Source: Exophiala sp. HKRS030
Lineage: Eukaryota > Ascomycota > Eurotiomycetes > Chaetothyriales > Herpotrichiellaceae
NCBI GenBank assembly: GCA_023897205.1
Contig: JAHWDD010000002.1
Location: forward strand, 310,001-374,000
Direction: 5' to 3'
DNA: 64,000 bases
This document shows positions 33,701 through 45,039 of this stretch, one piece after another; position 1 is the first letter of the stretch, and each line of letters opens with the position of its first letter. Both the position numbers and the translations under genes were made by a program. The notes under the pieces are model-generated. The model was not told the origin of the DNA, ran no database searches, and was given only the letters and a program-made list of their open reading frames with translations.

Positions 33701-35876
33701 ATGCAAAGCGTTCAGAAAATGATGGAACATTCGCCCCAAGCCACTACTAATGCTCCCCCCTTTTCCTCGAAGCGGGCCAACCCTGTTACCTGTCCAGTCT
33801 GCTCAAAAACATTCTCAAGAAGGGACGTTCTGACGCGACATATAAAAGCGAAACACCAGAAGGTTACTGTTGAGCCACCGAAGAAAAGGAGTCGCCGTAA
33901 GAGCTGTCTCCGGTGTGCCTTGTACGTATTTTCCTCCCTCGATGTAGGCTTTGTTTCTGAGTCAAGTGCTCCCTGATAGCTACAAGGTCAAGTGCAGTGG
34001 TGGACCTTCATGCGGTCAATGTGAGAAGAACGGGATCATCTGCCAGTTTCATTTTTCTGCAAAAGAAAATGATGGCGAGCGACGGAACCTGGCAGCATCT
34101 CCAGCTGAAGAGGTCCAAGATCATGATGGGAATGCGAACCAATTCCAGGTAACGGAACCTAGTTACGGTATATCAGAATCTGCGGTGGGAGGCCATTTGG
34201 CGTACCACACGTCACTCAGCCCTCACCCGCCAACCGATCAGGTTCATCCAGAAAATGACCAAGTCACCGTTACCAATGAACAGGTAGGCTATTTTTTGGC
34301 CCACTGATATTTCCTGCCCAGATGGACACAGTCACCTACACCAGCCTCTGTTTTCTCCCAATATGGATCTAATGCTTTTTTACAGACCGATTATATTGCA
34401 TATCAAGATTTCCAGTATCCCAGTCCCAGACCAGAAGATATGATGCATTTCGACCTACCAATGCAGCAGGAGACAAGCCCGGAGGCCGTTGCTTCACTAC
34501 TGAATCTATCCCCATCCATCCAAAACCACCAGGTGAACACAGAAACTCGCGTAAGCGCTACACCATGGTCACAGTTCAACTGGAAACTTGGTACACCATT
34601 TGGGCCACAATACTTTGAAGTCCTGGTTAATGAGATAGGAGGTGGTGCAGAATCCAGCAACGACAATCTCGATTCATGCAGGGCAGAGATGGCGGTAGAA
34701 ATGCAAGGCGACGAATCTATACGAACCGACACAGCTCATCTCTTCGACACGGTTCTCGGGGCCTTAGAACTTCTCGATTCAACTGACTACAAGAGTCTTC
34801 TTCTTGATGTGCCTAACATGACCGAAGCAAATATGATGCAGTTTTGGAATTTATATTTTGAAAAATTTCACAAGGTAATCGACATGTCACTCTTTGGCCG
34901 CTGTCTGCTCAATTACTCATTTTCCCCCTAGATATTCCCAGTTATGCACTGCGCCTCGAGTGATGTTGGGGGAACCCCACCACTTTTGTTCGGTCTCATT
35001 ACAGCTATTGGAGCCAGTTATAGCTCAGAGCCTCAGGCCGCGGAATATCACCTCCGAGTCCTCGCTAGAGTCTCGATGATTCTCTCGAGTGTATGTCTAT
35101 TCCCGGCATCTGTCGCTTGGGGATCGGAATAGCTGATACAGATCTAGACCTCCGGGGACTTGAGGATGCCCCATAAGCTTTGCGATCCGTTAACGTTGCT
35201 CTTGTGCCAGTGCATATTATACTTTGTCATTATCAGCGACAATTCCATGCTGTTACGTCCTTGGGCCATCGCTGGTCAGGCATGTATGCTGGCCAACGCA
35301 CGAAAGGCTTGCATTTTCGAGTTTCAGCAGCAAGAGCAGAACGAGGGCACAGCATCCGGCATTGCTACACCTCCCTCAGACATCAGCGCACTAGATTGCT
35401 CCCTCAGTCCAGAAGATTTCTTAGGCAAGAATCTAACCAGGGACGTGGGCTACGAGATGTATCGTAGTCAGTGGCAGAAATGGATCGCAAGAGAAAAACG
35501 AAGCCGACTAGGATGGGCGGTCGTGGTAAGCCAGAGCCGTGTCACCTTCTCGATGTATTGCCAGTTGACATGTGCCTAGGCCGTCCATAGCCTGTGTCAT
35601 CTCCGTACACAGTCTCCCTTTCGACTCACTTTACCAGAATTAGACCTTTACTTGCCATACGATGAAAATATGTGGGACGCGGCGGATGCGACATGTTGGC
35701 GCAAACATTTCCCATGGACGGATTGGCCTCCAAGGACTCTACCACTTCTTGGTGCGGCTCGAACACTGTCCGAGAATACTTCTTCCCTGTCAGACTTACC
35801 TACACTGGCGATGTTGGCTATGGGAAGCTTGGTAGAGCTGGTTGATCGCACCAAGCATGGGCACTTGGACAACTGA
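33701..35876 (+). CDS. Hybrid C2H2 / Zn2Cys6 transcription factor
   Basis: Six exons, 33701-33921, 33980-34283, 34386-34874, 34932-35090, 35148-35525 and 35580-35876, give 615 residues. A single C2H2 finger spans 31-52 (CPVCSKTFSRRDVLTRH). It is followed by a basic stretch and a binuclear zinc cluster with Cys at 69, 72, 79, 85, 88 and 95; the first intron falls inside this cluster. The rest resembles the fungal-specific middle homology region (FWNLYFEKFHKIFPVMH, LPYDENMWDAAD and a CW pair). Such hybrids usually control a local cluster or carbon-source genes. An ATG at 33587 in the same frame would lengthen the protein. Likely the pathway-specific activator of this block. Confidence 0.88.
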
Positions 35877-36517
35877 TGCCACACAATAGATTCGAGTTAC
35901 GAAGTTGGAGAAGTCAGCAACTTAATGATGGAAACCGGTTTACAACAATCTGGATTTTTCGAGTACTTCGGAGGAACTTCACCGTCTCAAATATTTAGTC
36001 AAGATCACCTTTGGAATAAATCGCTATCCGCTTAATGCTGATCTGACACTAACACAAAAATTTTCAGGCCACCCTGCATTGCCTCCGTGATGTGACATGT
36101 GACGCCGTCGGGTGATAGTCGAAAGAATCTTTTCATGAGTTGACCTACGAGTTCGACGTCCTAGTTCCCCAGTGTTAGGTGCTGAAAATATTTCGAGGAC
36201 ATCGACGCTATTCCGACGCAACGTCTACTAGACTTTCAAGCGATATATTTGTATACTGTCTTGATTTACATGGATCTACATTTGAACCACACAGACATTA
36301 CTACTGGCCATAAAATGTACATGACTTCCCCTTACGCTATGTTATTCTACTCGCGTGGCGAGGCTGAAGGAAGGGTGGAGGTAAACTACGGCAAAGTACG
36401 AACACCACAAATGGCACATCAATTTACGCGTCTAAGCGCGTCGCCCTCTAGAAATGTCTCCTCGATCGTCCTTGCACTTTTGTGTAGCCAGTGTTACATA
36501 CTTAGACGGCGATCACA
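35877..36517. other. Intergenic boundary between accessory block and conserved right flank
   Basis: 641 bp, no gene supported. Holds the 3' flank of the regulator and the RFC3 promoter. Confidence 0.45.
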
Positions 36518-37790
36518 ATGTCGGACTACGAAGATGATATGGACGTGGATGCCCCAGTGTCCAAGGACAAGTCGATTCAATTTAGCTCGGACAATCTTGC
36601 AGGGAAGCAAAAGCGCATAGTTGCAGACTTACCTATTGAGGCCGAGGACAACTTACCATGGTATGTCCTTTACAATCCAGCTGGGTTACCTTCTAATCTC
36701 GTATTGAAGGGTTGAGAAATATCGCCCCAACACGCTCGATGATGTATCCGGTCACCAAGATATCCTGGCCACGATTAATCGATTCATTGAACACAACCGA
36801 TTACCTCATCTTCTCCTCTACGGGCCCCCTGGTACTGGCAAGACGTCTACAATCCTGGCGTTAGCAAGACAAATATATGGCGCTAAAAACATGCGACAAA
36901 TGGTGCTGGAATTGAATGCGTCAGATGATCGTGGGATTGATGTTGTAAGAGAGCAAATAAAGACATTTGCTTCCACGAAGCAAATCTTCAGCACCTCCAC
37001 TCAGCAATCCTCGACTGCAGCCAAATTCGGCCTTGGTGCTTTCAAGCTGATCATTCTTGACGAGGCCGACGCAATGACTTCGACGGCACAGATGGCTCTG
37101 AGAAGAATAATGGAAAAATACACGGCCAACACAAGATTTTGCATTATCGCAAACTATACACACAAGCTGTCGCCAGCACTGCTGTCACGGTGTACGAGAT
37201 TCCGGTTTTCCCCTCTCAAAGAACCTGATATTCGCCGACTAGTTGACTTGGTCATTTCGCAAGAACATATCAACATTGCCCCCGAGGCCGTCGACTCACT
37301 CGTCCGACTGTCCAAAGGTGACATGAGAAGAGCGTTGAACGTTCTACAGGCGTGTCATGCAGGTTCGAGGCCGCTCCCAATGCGAGGACAGCCACCAGTC
37401 AAAGATTCCGACGTCAAATACGAGCTTATCACCAATGATACGATATATAACTGTATCGCCGCTCCTCATCCGGACGATATCCGTATGATTATGACCACAA
37501 TGCTGAGTACACCAGATATTACGAGTTGTCTGAACACGATCAATGCACTGAAAAGCAGCCGTGGCTTGGCTCTAGCAGACATTCTCACCGCTTTGGCAGA
37601 GGAGCTGCAGACCCTCGAAGTCAGCGTTGCAACTCGGGTGACTTGGCTGCAAGGCCTGGCTGAAATAGAGTACAGACTTGCTGGAGGTGGCAGTGAGGGC
37701 GTGCAAACTGGAGGCATGGTTGGTGTCGTAAGGACTGGCTGCGAACTCATGGGAGAAAAGGGCGTGGGCGAGAAAATGAGTCTAGGTTGA
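36518..37790 (+). CDS. RFC3: Replication factor C small subunit RFC3
   Basis: Two exons, 36518-36660 and 36710-37790, give 407 residues; the 49-nt intron restores LPWVEKYRP, the conserved clamp-loader start. Walker A GPPGTGKT is at 86-93, LELNASDDRGIDVVR and FASTKQIFS follow, then Walker B ILDEADAMT and the SRC sensor (LLSRCTRFRF). These match yeast Rfc3 (human RFC5) rather than the other small subunits. The protein is part of the ATP-driven complex that loads PCNA at primer ends during replication and repair. The acidic N-terminal 40 residues are a fungal extension. Confidence 0.96.
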
Positions 37791-39807
37791 CCGAACGTCA
37801 CCTATGTTGAGGAAGATGCCATCCGAAAACATCGCTTCGAATCAGCCGTGGGAATCGTCTCGCCTATTGTGCTTTCCATAAGCCACACAACAAATATACA
37901 ACCTCGCTTGACGTCTTTGTAACTAGGCATTCTCGAGCAGCCCGAGGTGGCCTGTTGAAGGAAAGAGGCGCCATTTTCAAAAGTCCCCGGACAAGGCGGG
38001 TGCTGGCAAACGTCCAGCGAGTTCTCCGCATATTCCTCGGATTGCGAAGCACTCGGGCGTTTTCTGCGTACCAGTACGCCTACATCAAGGACCAAACAGA
38101 GCTTTGAGTGGCCTAGGAAGCCCGGACCTGTTCTCTGCAGGATGAAAATATTATGAAACCTTGATGATATGGGAACATGAAATCAGATCGATCACATATG
38201 TCGATATCGACGAATAAGGCTAGACATGGATGATTCGCCCACTTGAGAAAATAGGACAAAACCATGAACCAATTCAGCAACCTAGGTAAGGTAGCTTTGT
38301 ATTGCTCGTTTTGTCTCGTGAATATCGAACTGTGCCTGTCCCGTTTGTGTCACATGACCGACAATAAACAACGCTCCAAGAATGGCTAGTACACAACGCA
38401 AGCAACTCTCGAACAGCAGGTTTGCCGAGACATCGTGGGAATCTCAAGTTTGACATCAGACGACTTGTCTTCCTTTAAGTGAGGACCAATGTCAACAATC
38501 TCTGTATACCATCATCCAAATCAAGTATACCTCTTTATAAATTGAGGTGCAAATCCCGTGAAGGCTCTCACCTGGTTGCAATTACGCCTTTTTTTCAGGC
38601 TTTCCACGCCATTCGCATGCAGACCCGACAAGGCGGTCAGCGGGGAAACTTGACCAAACAACCACGAATTCCCACAGATTGTGCCTCGTTATTTCGTTGC
38701 CTCGTTGTTTATGCCGGAACTATTCTCAGCCATGTTGCTCTTCGCCAGTCTTTACAGCGGTGATACTGTCAGGGATGAAATTGTTCACACCACAACACCT
38801 GATGTGCATTGTTGCTGCAGCACAGCTAAATCTAACTTCAACCCTGGCTTTCTGAACCCGTTGATTATCACTGCTTGTGAAAGGCCTGCCAGATTAACGA
38901 CTGGCAACAAATCATCTGCTCGCCTCGGGGAAACAAAGAGCCCGCCAGAGGTGCCAGCTTTTGAGTTACTGATTACCAGCATTACCATTAACCCAGTCGA
39001 TCACCCCGATCGACATGGACTTTGGAAAGTGGTAATGAGGCACTTTTTGCCCGAGGTGGATTATTGACATCCTGTGCTAATTACAGTCTACGTTGCCAGA
39101 GTGAGTAGATGTTGCACTATATTGTGGCAACATCTTTATCACGGCGGCAAATACATTATGTTAGCGGGGCCGAGGGATGTGAAAGCTGCGCAGTTCAATG
39201 CCTTGGCGTGAACTTGTGAATTTGTGAACTTGCGAACTTACTACGAGAACAGACCAGACAGCAGCATGAATGGGGACGGATATGGCCTGCACGTACATAG
39301 CTTTCATTGTCAAGGCTCTTGCCATCGCTCGGCGGTGCATCAGCCTGGACACTCTTCGCACTTGCCCTGCCACTCACATCAAAAGCGGCGTCAGATTCGT
39401 CGGGGGTCTCCATCCTCTTCATTGAGGTCTGACAATATCTGCACGCCAACTGTAGACTACGAGTGACTAGATTTTCATCAAGGCTGCTACATAGTGCTCA
39501 GCGACACTGAGCAAGAACAAGAAGGGAAGACATGGGAAGGCGAGGAAGAAGTGTGCGCGGCAAAATGCGAGGTGGTCTGGTAAAGGTGAGTGCCCGAACA
39601 CCCACTGGACTTCGGCTTCGGAATATCCCCTTCCGGACGTCACGCCGCTTTTGTGGATCGCCAAGGCGCTGGTCGATGTTCATGCAACTCGCTCACTGAA
39701 CTGGGATTGCAGACTGCGAAGGACTCGTCGAACCCCAGCAACCACCTCACCCTCGACCCTCTCTACCCTTTCCCTCCGACCGCAATGCAAATGACTCCCA
39801 GGAGTAC
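37791..39807. other. Intergenic region, about 2 kb without a recognised gene
   Basis: Several open frames of 60-130 codons exist (for example 38681-39067 plus, 37802-38095 minus) but none shows a domain, a good splice pattern or matching codon use. The last few hundred bases upstream of 39808 are probably the CTK1 5' region. Confidence 0.4.
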
Positions 39808-42800
39808 ATGGCAAGGTCTCGACACGACCCATCAATGAAGCATCGTTGGCGAGCTGAAGACGACCCGCGCGACAGAGACTTGAATCGATCGCGGGAGAGT
39901 GAGCGACATCCCGGTGGTCATCGTCCTCCATCGCCTTCTTTTGGATATTCTGAAGATTATCGGGGCCCTCACCGAGATAGGGACCAAGGAACACGCGGCG
40001 GGCGTCGTCAGAGTCGAAAGTGGCAACGAGATACGAAGAAATCCGGCGGTAGAAAACCGTCTCTTTCTCCCACCCGTCCAGCAAACTCTAAACATTCGCA
40101 CGCACAGCATTCGAGGCCCTTCAAAGACAGACCTGCCCGAATTCGCGATTTCTCTCCAGACAGACACCCTAAGCGCCGACGTACCCAGAGCCCATCGCCT
40201 GCACCCAGTGACCGATTCGGTTCAGACAGTCGGAATCCTGGTCGCAGCCGAGATCGTCCAGATATCCACGATAGGCGTTCTAGATCAAGGTCTCCCTTCC
40301 GACCATCCAACGCATCCAGGTCTGATTCAGGGCCTCGTGGGTACAACTCGGACGTCAGAGGTTCCAGAGAATCGAGTCCTCATCGAAGACAAGATAGGCG
40401 ATCGATTTCACCTCGCCACTCGTCGAGAGCATCCCCATCTCGCCGTGACGACTACACCAGTCATCGTGAAACATCCCACAAAGATTTCAGACCTCCAAAA
40501 CGACCTGGAAAATCTAGAGGTCGGCGTTTTCCTGTAGGGGGTCAACCCCGTTCACGAACTCCGTCTGTGGTAGACGATACAGACAACCGCTCCATGGATG
40601 GCCAACACTCGACGCGTGGGAACTATGGCAATCATAGAGGGCAACAGAGGCCATTTGTCGATACTCGGCAACAATACAACGGATCGCCCCCTTATTCGGG
40701 AACACCTAACAGCTCCTATCATGGGTCCCAGGCGGGATCGCCGTACCATAATCCAAGAGGCGGTTGGGGAGGTGGTCAAAGTCCGCATGGGTAAGTTGAT
40801 TCTTCTATAACCATGACAGCCTCGCTGATGTTTACTTAGTCCCATGTACAATTCATCTCCACCGTACCGACAAAACAATTTCCCCGGGCCAAGTAGCATG
40901 AACAATCCGAACCCTTACTATCAAAACCAGCAGTATTATGGGTCAAATTCGCAAGGGTATCAACAGCCCTCTTACCGGGGCGGCCATGGGCCTCGCGGTG
41001 GGCAATATGGTAAACAAGATCAGAGATTCAACGGTCGCGGTCGAGGCAGAGGCGGTCACTTCAACAATCTTCAGTGGACAGCACCTCCTACTGGTCCTAA
41101 GCGAGGTGGTTCACAAAATCCTGATGCACAAGGTGGACACATGCATCAAACTTCACCAGTCCATTCACAGGATGGCAGAGAAACTCCAAAGGAGGAAGGA
41201 AATGTTTTCAGACCCTCGAAAGACTTACAGGTTGAAGATCAGAAGCATGAAGATCAGCATGCGCAGGTGAATGATCAAACAGGAACAGCAGCCTCAAAAT
41301 TCAGCTTTGCTTTCAAGTCAAAGGCTCCTCCATCAGGTCCAGCCAGACAAAACGCAGATTTTTCAGCCAAACCAAAGGGGCCTTTCCACCCCGACGAGCG
41401 AGGTCCTCCCACGCAACCAAGGAAAAAGCCATTTGATCGATTTGATCGGTTCGATCGACGAGACGACAGGCCTAATCAACGGCCTTTGCCACCTAGTTTT
41501 CCATCACGTCCCGACCGAAGAGCCCTTGCTCAAGCCGCAGACAACCGCAGACCCGACCGATCGCGGTCCCCTCCCTCGAAAAAATCCAGGAGAGAGACAA
41601 AGTCTCGACCAACTCTGACTCCTGAATTTGCGGACTCCGATTCGGTGTATTTTCGCAAGCCTGGTAATGAATCTGTGGTTGGTGCCGGCACATACGGAAA
41701 GGTCTTCAAAGCCATTCACATCTACACAAAAGATAAGGTAGCACTCAAGAAGATCCGCATGGAGGGCGAGCGAGATGGTTTCCCCATCACAGCGGTTCGT
41801 GAGATTAGGCTGTTGCAACATCTCAGACATAAACATGTCGTTGCTTTGCAAGAAGTCATGGTTGAAAAGAATGAATGTTTCATGGTCTTCGAATACATGT
41901 CACATGATCTTACTGGGCTCATCAACCACCCAACCTTCACATTGAGCCCAGCTCATAAGAAGGACCTGGCAAAGCAGATGTTCGAGGGTTTGGAATTTCT
42001 TCATCGACGTGGCGTCCTACACCGAGACATCAAGGCTGCGAACATTCTTGTTTCCAATACTGGGCTCTTGAAATATGCCGACTTTGGCTTGGCCAGATTC
42101 TACACCAAATCTCGCAAACTTGATTATACAAATCGAGTGATCACGATCTGGTATCGACCACCCGAGCTCATACTGGGCGAGACACAGTATGGTCCTGAGG
42201 TCGACATCTGGTCTGCGGCCTGCGTCTTTGTGGAGATGTTTACCAAGAAGGCGATCTTTCCAGGTGAGGGAGGTGAACTCAGCCAGCTTGAAAAGGTCTA
42301 CAATATGCTCGGCACCCCCACCCGTGCAGAATGGCCCGGTATCATCGACTTGCCGTGGTTTGAATTAATGCAGCCCGCTGATCGGCGAAAGAGACAATTC
42401 GAAACAATCATGCGAGATATTTTCACTCCCGCCGGTCTTGAATTAGTCCAGTGGATGTTCAAGTACGATCCAAAGAAGCGTCCCTCTGCAGATGAAGTTC
42501 TGAAACACGCGTACTTCCTCAACGAAGAGCCAAAACCCGAGCAGGCGATGGAACTCGCCCGCGTCGAAGGTGATTGGCATGAATTTGAGAGTAAAGCAGC
42601 TCGACGAGAACGAGACAAGCAGGAAAAGGAGCGCAGGAAAGAAGAGCAGCTACGTGAAAAGGAAAAGAGAAAGGCACGCGAGGCAGATCTCCCCGAGCCG
42701 GACGGGTCTGAGAAGAAGGCGAGACTTCAAGTTGACGCTGCGAATACTCCTGTGATGCCACCACCTCCTCCAAATGGAGAAGTTGTGGGTTCTGCGATCC

Positions 42801-42874
42801 AGTCAGAGGAGGTCAAGAACGACGATCCAGATGAGTCTGAAGGAGAAGGGAGTGCACGAATGAGCATGTCTTGA
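39808..42874 (+). CDS. CTK1: CTD kinase catalytic subunit CTK1 (CDK12-type) with RS-rich N-terminus
   Basis: Two exons, 39808-40790 and 40840-42874, give 1005 residues. The first 330 residues are Arg/Ser-rich with many SPS and RSRS steps, then a Gly/Asn/Gln/Tyr-rich stretch. The kinase domain covers about 600-890: GAGTYGKV, ALKKI, PITAVREI (the PITAIRE-type cyclin helix), HRDIKAANI, DFGLAR and TIWYRPPELILG. A charged coiled-coil tail (RRERDKQEKERRKEE) and a Pro run follow. CTK1 phosphorylates Ser2 of the RNA polymerase II CTD with its cyclin CTK2. The N-terminus is far longer than in yeast Ctk1 and resembles metazoan CDK12/13. An in-frame ATG at 39835 is an alternative start. Confidence 0.93.
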
Positions 42875-43456
42875 ATCAAGACTCTGGGTTTGGTGCGTTG
42901 TGTCGAAGGATCCCTGACTACATGTTCGTATGTTTATCTTAGGAGAGATCCCATCTCGACGAGGTTCGTTGATGTGGTGCGTCAAGTCATTATTCTCTCT
43001 GACTCTTGATGGTCAAAATCGACGCTTCAAAGCTCGATGAGAAATGGTGGTGGCGGCGCCATTTTTGTGTGTTGGAATAGCACGAACCCATTAAACATCG
43101 ACATTCAGTCTTTGTGTGTAGGAGGCTAGTGGCCTCTATTAATGCAAACTACCTAGACAAGCTCTGCTTGACAGTGGGTTGTTGAGATTGTATTTGTACT
43201 GTGATACTTCAAAATATTGAAATCGCTGGATTCTATGTATCACTTGCTGACTCAGCCTTGGCCTCTGCATTGTCGACACCTCTTCAATGTCGTCAACCTC
43301 AACCCAGTTTGTCCGCGTTGTGCTTGATCAAGAGGCTTTTGTGATGCTGCCATCACTTATTTACTCGACGTCAGTGACAAGGGCATAAGCAATGGCAAAG
43401 CCGCCAGGGACTCGGCTCTTCATCTCCTCTACCACGACCTTTGTAACTGATTCGAC
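42875..43456. other. Intergenic region, nothing recognised
   Basis: 582 bp between CTK1 and the PLD-fold gene; no coding signal. Confidence 0.45.
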
Positions 43457-44854
43457 ATGGATTGTGGTGAGCTTGTCTCTTCATCGGGGCCACGACACGC
43501 CCGCCACTGGACAAAAAGTACGGTTGTATCCTTGACCACCGGGACGGGTCATGAAGTCTTTGAATCTTTGGTCATCCCTCACATCGAAAGGGCAAGAAAC
43601 GAGGTGATCCTGGCGACCTGTTTCTGGGCGCCTTCGACCACTCGAGACTCCGTCCGGGACGCACTGGTCGCCCTCTCGAACCAGGCGGTAATGGAAAATC
43701 GAACAAAGATCACGGTCAGGATATGTTTTTCATCCTCGTCTCTGGCTCGAAACATGTTGTTGCCCACACCGAAGGGGGGAGAAATATACGGCCCTACCAA
43801 ATGGAAGCAGAAGCTGGGTTTGCCTGACCCTGAAGAACTACCGGGTCTAGATCTGGTGGTGACGCGAAAATTCTTTTGGCCTTTTGGGATCATACATTCC
43901 AAGTACGTCGTTGTCGACAGGAAACTCGCAATTTTCCCGTCCTGCAACGTGTCTTGGGAACCATGGTTCGAGGTCGGTGTCGCGACGAGGGGGCGTGTTG
44001 TCGATGAATTGATGGCATTTCATCAATCCTTCTGGTCGTCGACTTCCTCCACAGGACCTCCGACGTCGATATCAGGCTCGACCTCAGGATCATCATCATC
44101 ATCATCATCAACGACAACGCCTATCGGACAAGGCCATGACGGACCAGGTGATCATGAACATGACGGTGACGGTGATGACCATAATGAGAGTATCGACTCG
44201 GCGGCACGGACCATACTCCTGCCGTCACCTCATCGATCAACCTTGATACCGTTCTGGTGCCGACCGAGTTCCCTTCTATCGAGGAAATGTTCTTGCATCC
44301 CCATACCGAGCTCCGCCACCGCCGCATCCTCCTCCTGTTCGAAAACGCCCCTGCTCCAGACCACTCACCACCTGTTATCTACCGCCCGATCCAGCATCAC
44401 CATACTGACACCGAACCTGACCGAACCTGCCGTCCTGGGACTCCTCAGTGATGCCCTCCACCGTGGAGTTCGTGTACTTGTGTGGACGAACCGTAGATTG
44501 ATGACGACCGAACAAATCGTGACGGCCGGTACCACCACACCTACTTGTGTCCGGAGGTTGAAAAAAATGTCACACGGAAGCCGGGGGGAATTGATGGTAC
44601 ATTACTTTGATGATCATCAGCGCGAGGCTACAACTACGACACCGTCGAGTGGTGACCGGCGTGACAATCACTCGACAACTCCCGTCAAACTTCACGCCAA
44701 AGTCACAATCGTTGACGACTCCAAATTGTTATTGGGAAGTTGTAACATGGACGCAGCTAGTTGGAGGACTAGTCAAGAGTTGGGAGTTCTCATCCAAAGT
44801 AAAACGGTCATTGAACGATTCAACAAGGAATGGAACAAGTATGGTGGAATTTGA
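43457..44854 (+). CDS. Phospholipase-D-fold protein with two HKD motifs
   Basis: A single uninterrupted frame of 465 residues. The first HKD motif is HSKYVVVD at 147-154, followed by SCNVSWEPW. The second is HAKVTIVD at 413-420, followed by LLLGSCNMDAASW. Together they form the active site of the PLD superfamily (phospholipases, phosphatidylserine and cardiolipin synthases). Between them lies a Ser/Thr/Gly/His/Asp-rich insert including a run of Ser coded by an ATC microsatellite. No signal peptide is visible. Related fungal proteins are annotated phospholipase D/transphosphatidylase, but the substrate is open. The stretch 44240-44400 is poorly conserved in character, and another frame is open there. 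Confidence 0.86.
   Translation: MDCGELVSSSGPRHARHWTKSTVVSLTTGTGHEVFESLVIPHIERARNEVILATCFWAPSTTRDSVRDALVALSNQAVMENRTKITVRICFSSSSLARNMLLPTPKGGEIYGPTKWKQKLGLPDPEELPGLDLVVTRKFFWPFGIIHSKYVVVDRKLAIFPSCNVSWEPWFEVGVATRGRVVDELMAFHQSFWSSTSSTGPPTSISGSTSGSSSSSSSTTTPIGQGHDGPGDHEHDGDGDDHNESIDSAARTILLPSPHRSTLIPFWCRPSSLLSRKCSCIPIPSSATAASSSCSKTPLLQTTHHLLSTARSSITILTPNLTEPAVLGLLSDALHRGVRVLVWTNRRLMTTEQIVTAGTTTPTCVRRLKKMSHGSRGELMVHYFDDHQREATTTTPSSGDRRDNHSTTPVKLHAKVTIVDDSKLLLGSCNMDAASWRTSQELGVLIQSKTVIERFNKEWNKYGGI
44088..44110 (+). repeat. ATC trinucleotide microsatellite in the PLD-fold gene
   Basis: About seven ATC units; read in frame they give a Ser run. Length variation here would change the linker between the two HKD modules without breaking frame. 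Confidence 0.9.
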
Positions 44855-45039
44855 TTTCGATACACTCTCTGTTCCGATACCAGGCACAACAAGGATGTTC
44901 GCTACAGATACGGAACAAATATCACTTCGTCCCTTGTATCACTAGACAAGTAATTGTAAACTAGACTCAACAAATTAACCACCTCTACCTTTATCGAATT
45001 GAAAATGTCCTAACATACCAACAACAACAGACTTTCAAT

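Noticed and set aside
33557..33739. 60-codon minus-strand frame as the missing basic exon of the DUF3425-like gene
   Set aside because: It lacks the Asn/Arg pattern of a bZIP basic region and overlaps the start of the zinc-cluster gene.
10650..35876. Classical secondary-metabolite biosynthetic cluster
   Set aside because: No PKS, NRPS, terpene synthase, DMATS or RiPP-like backbone gene could be found, so a catabolic or modifying cluster fits better.
37802..38095. 97-codon open frame on the minus strand downstream of RFC3
   Set aside because: Looks somewhat protein-like but has no recognisable motif or upstream exon; left out for lack of support.
38544..38560. tRNA B-box-like string GGTGCAAATCCC
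   Set aside because: Differs from the GGTTCRANYCC consensus at the invariant T and no acceptor stem or A box can be paired around it.
38681..39067. 128-codon open frame on the plus strand
   Set aside because: No domain, Cys/Thr runs unlike a folded protein, and no splice partner.
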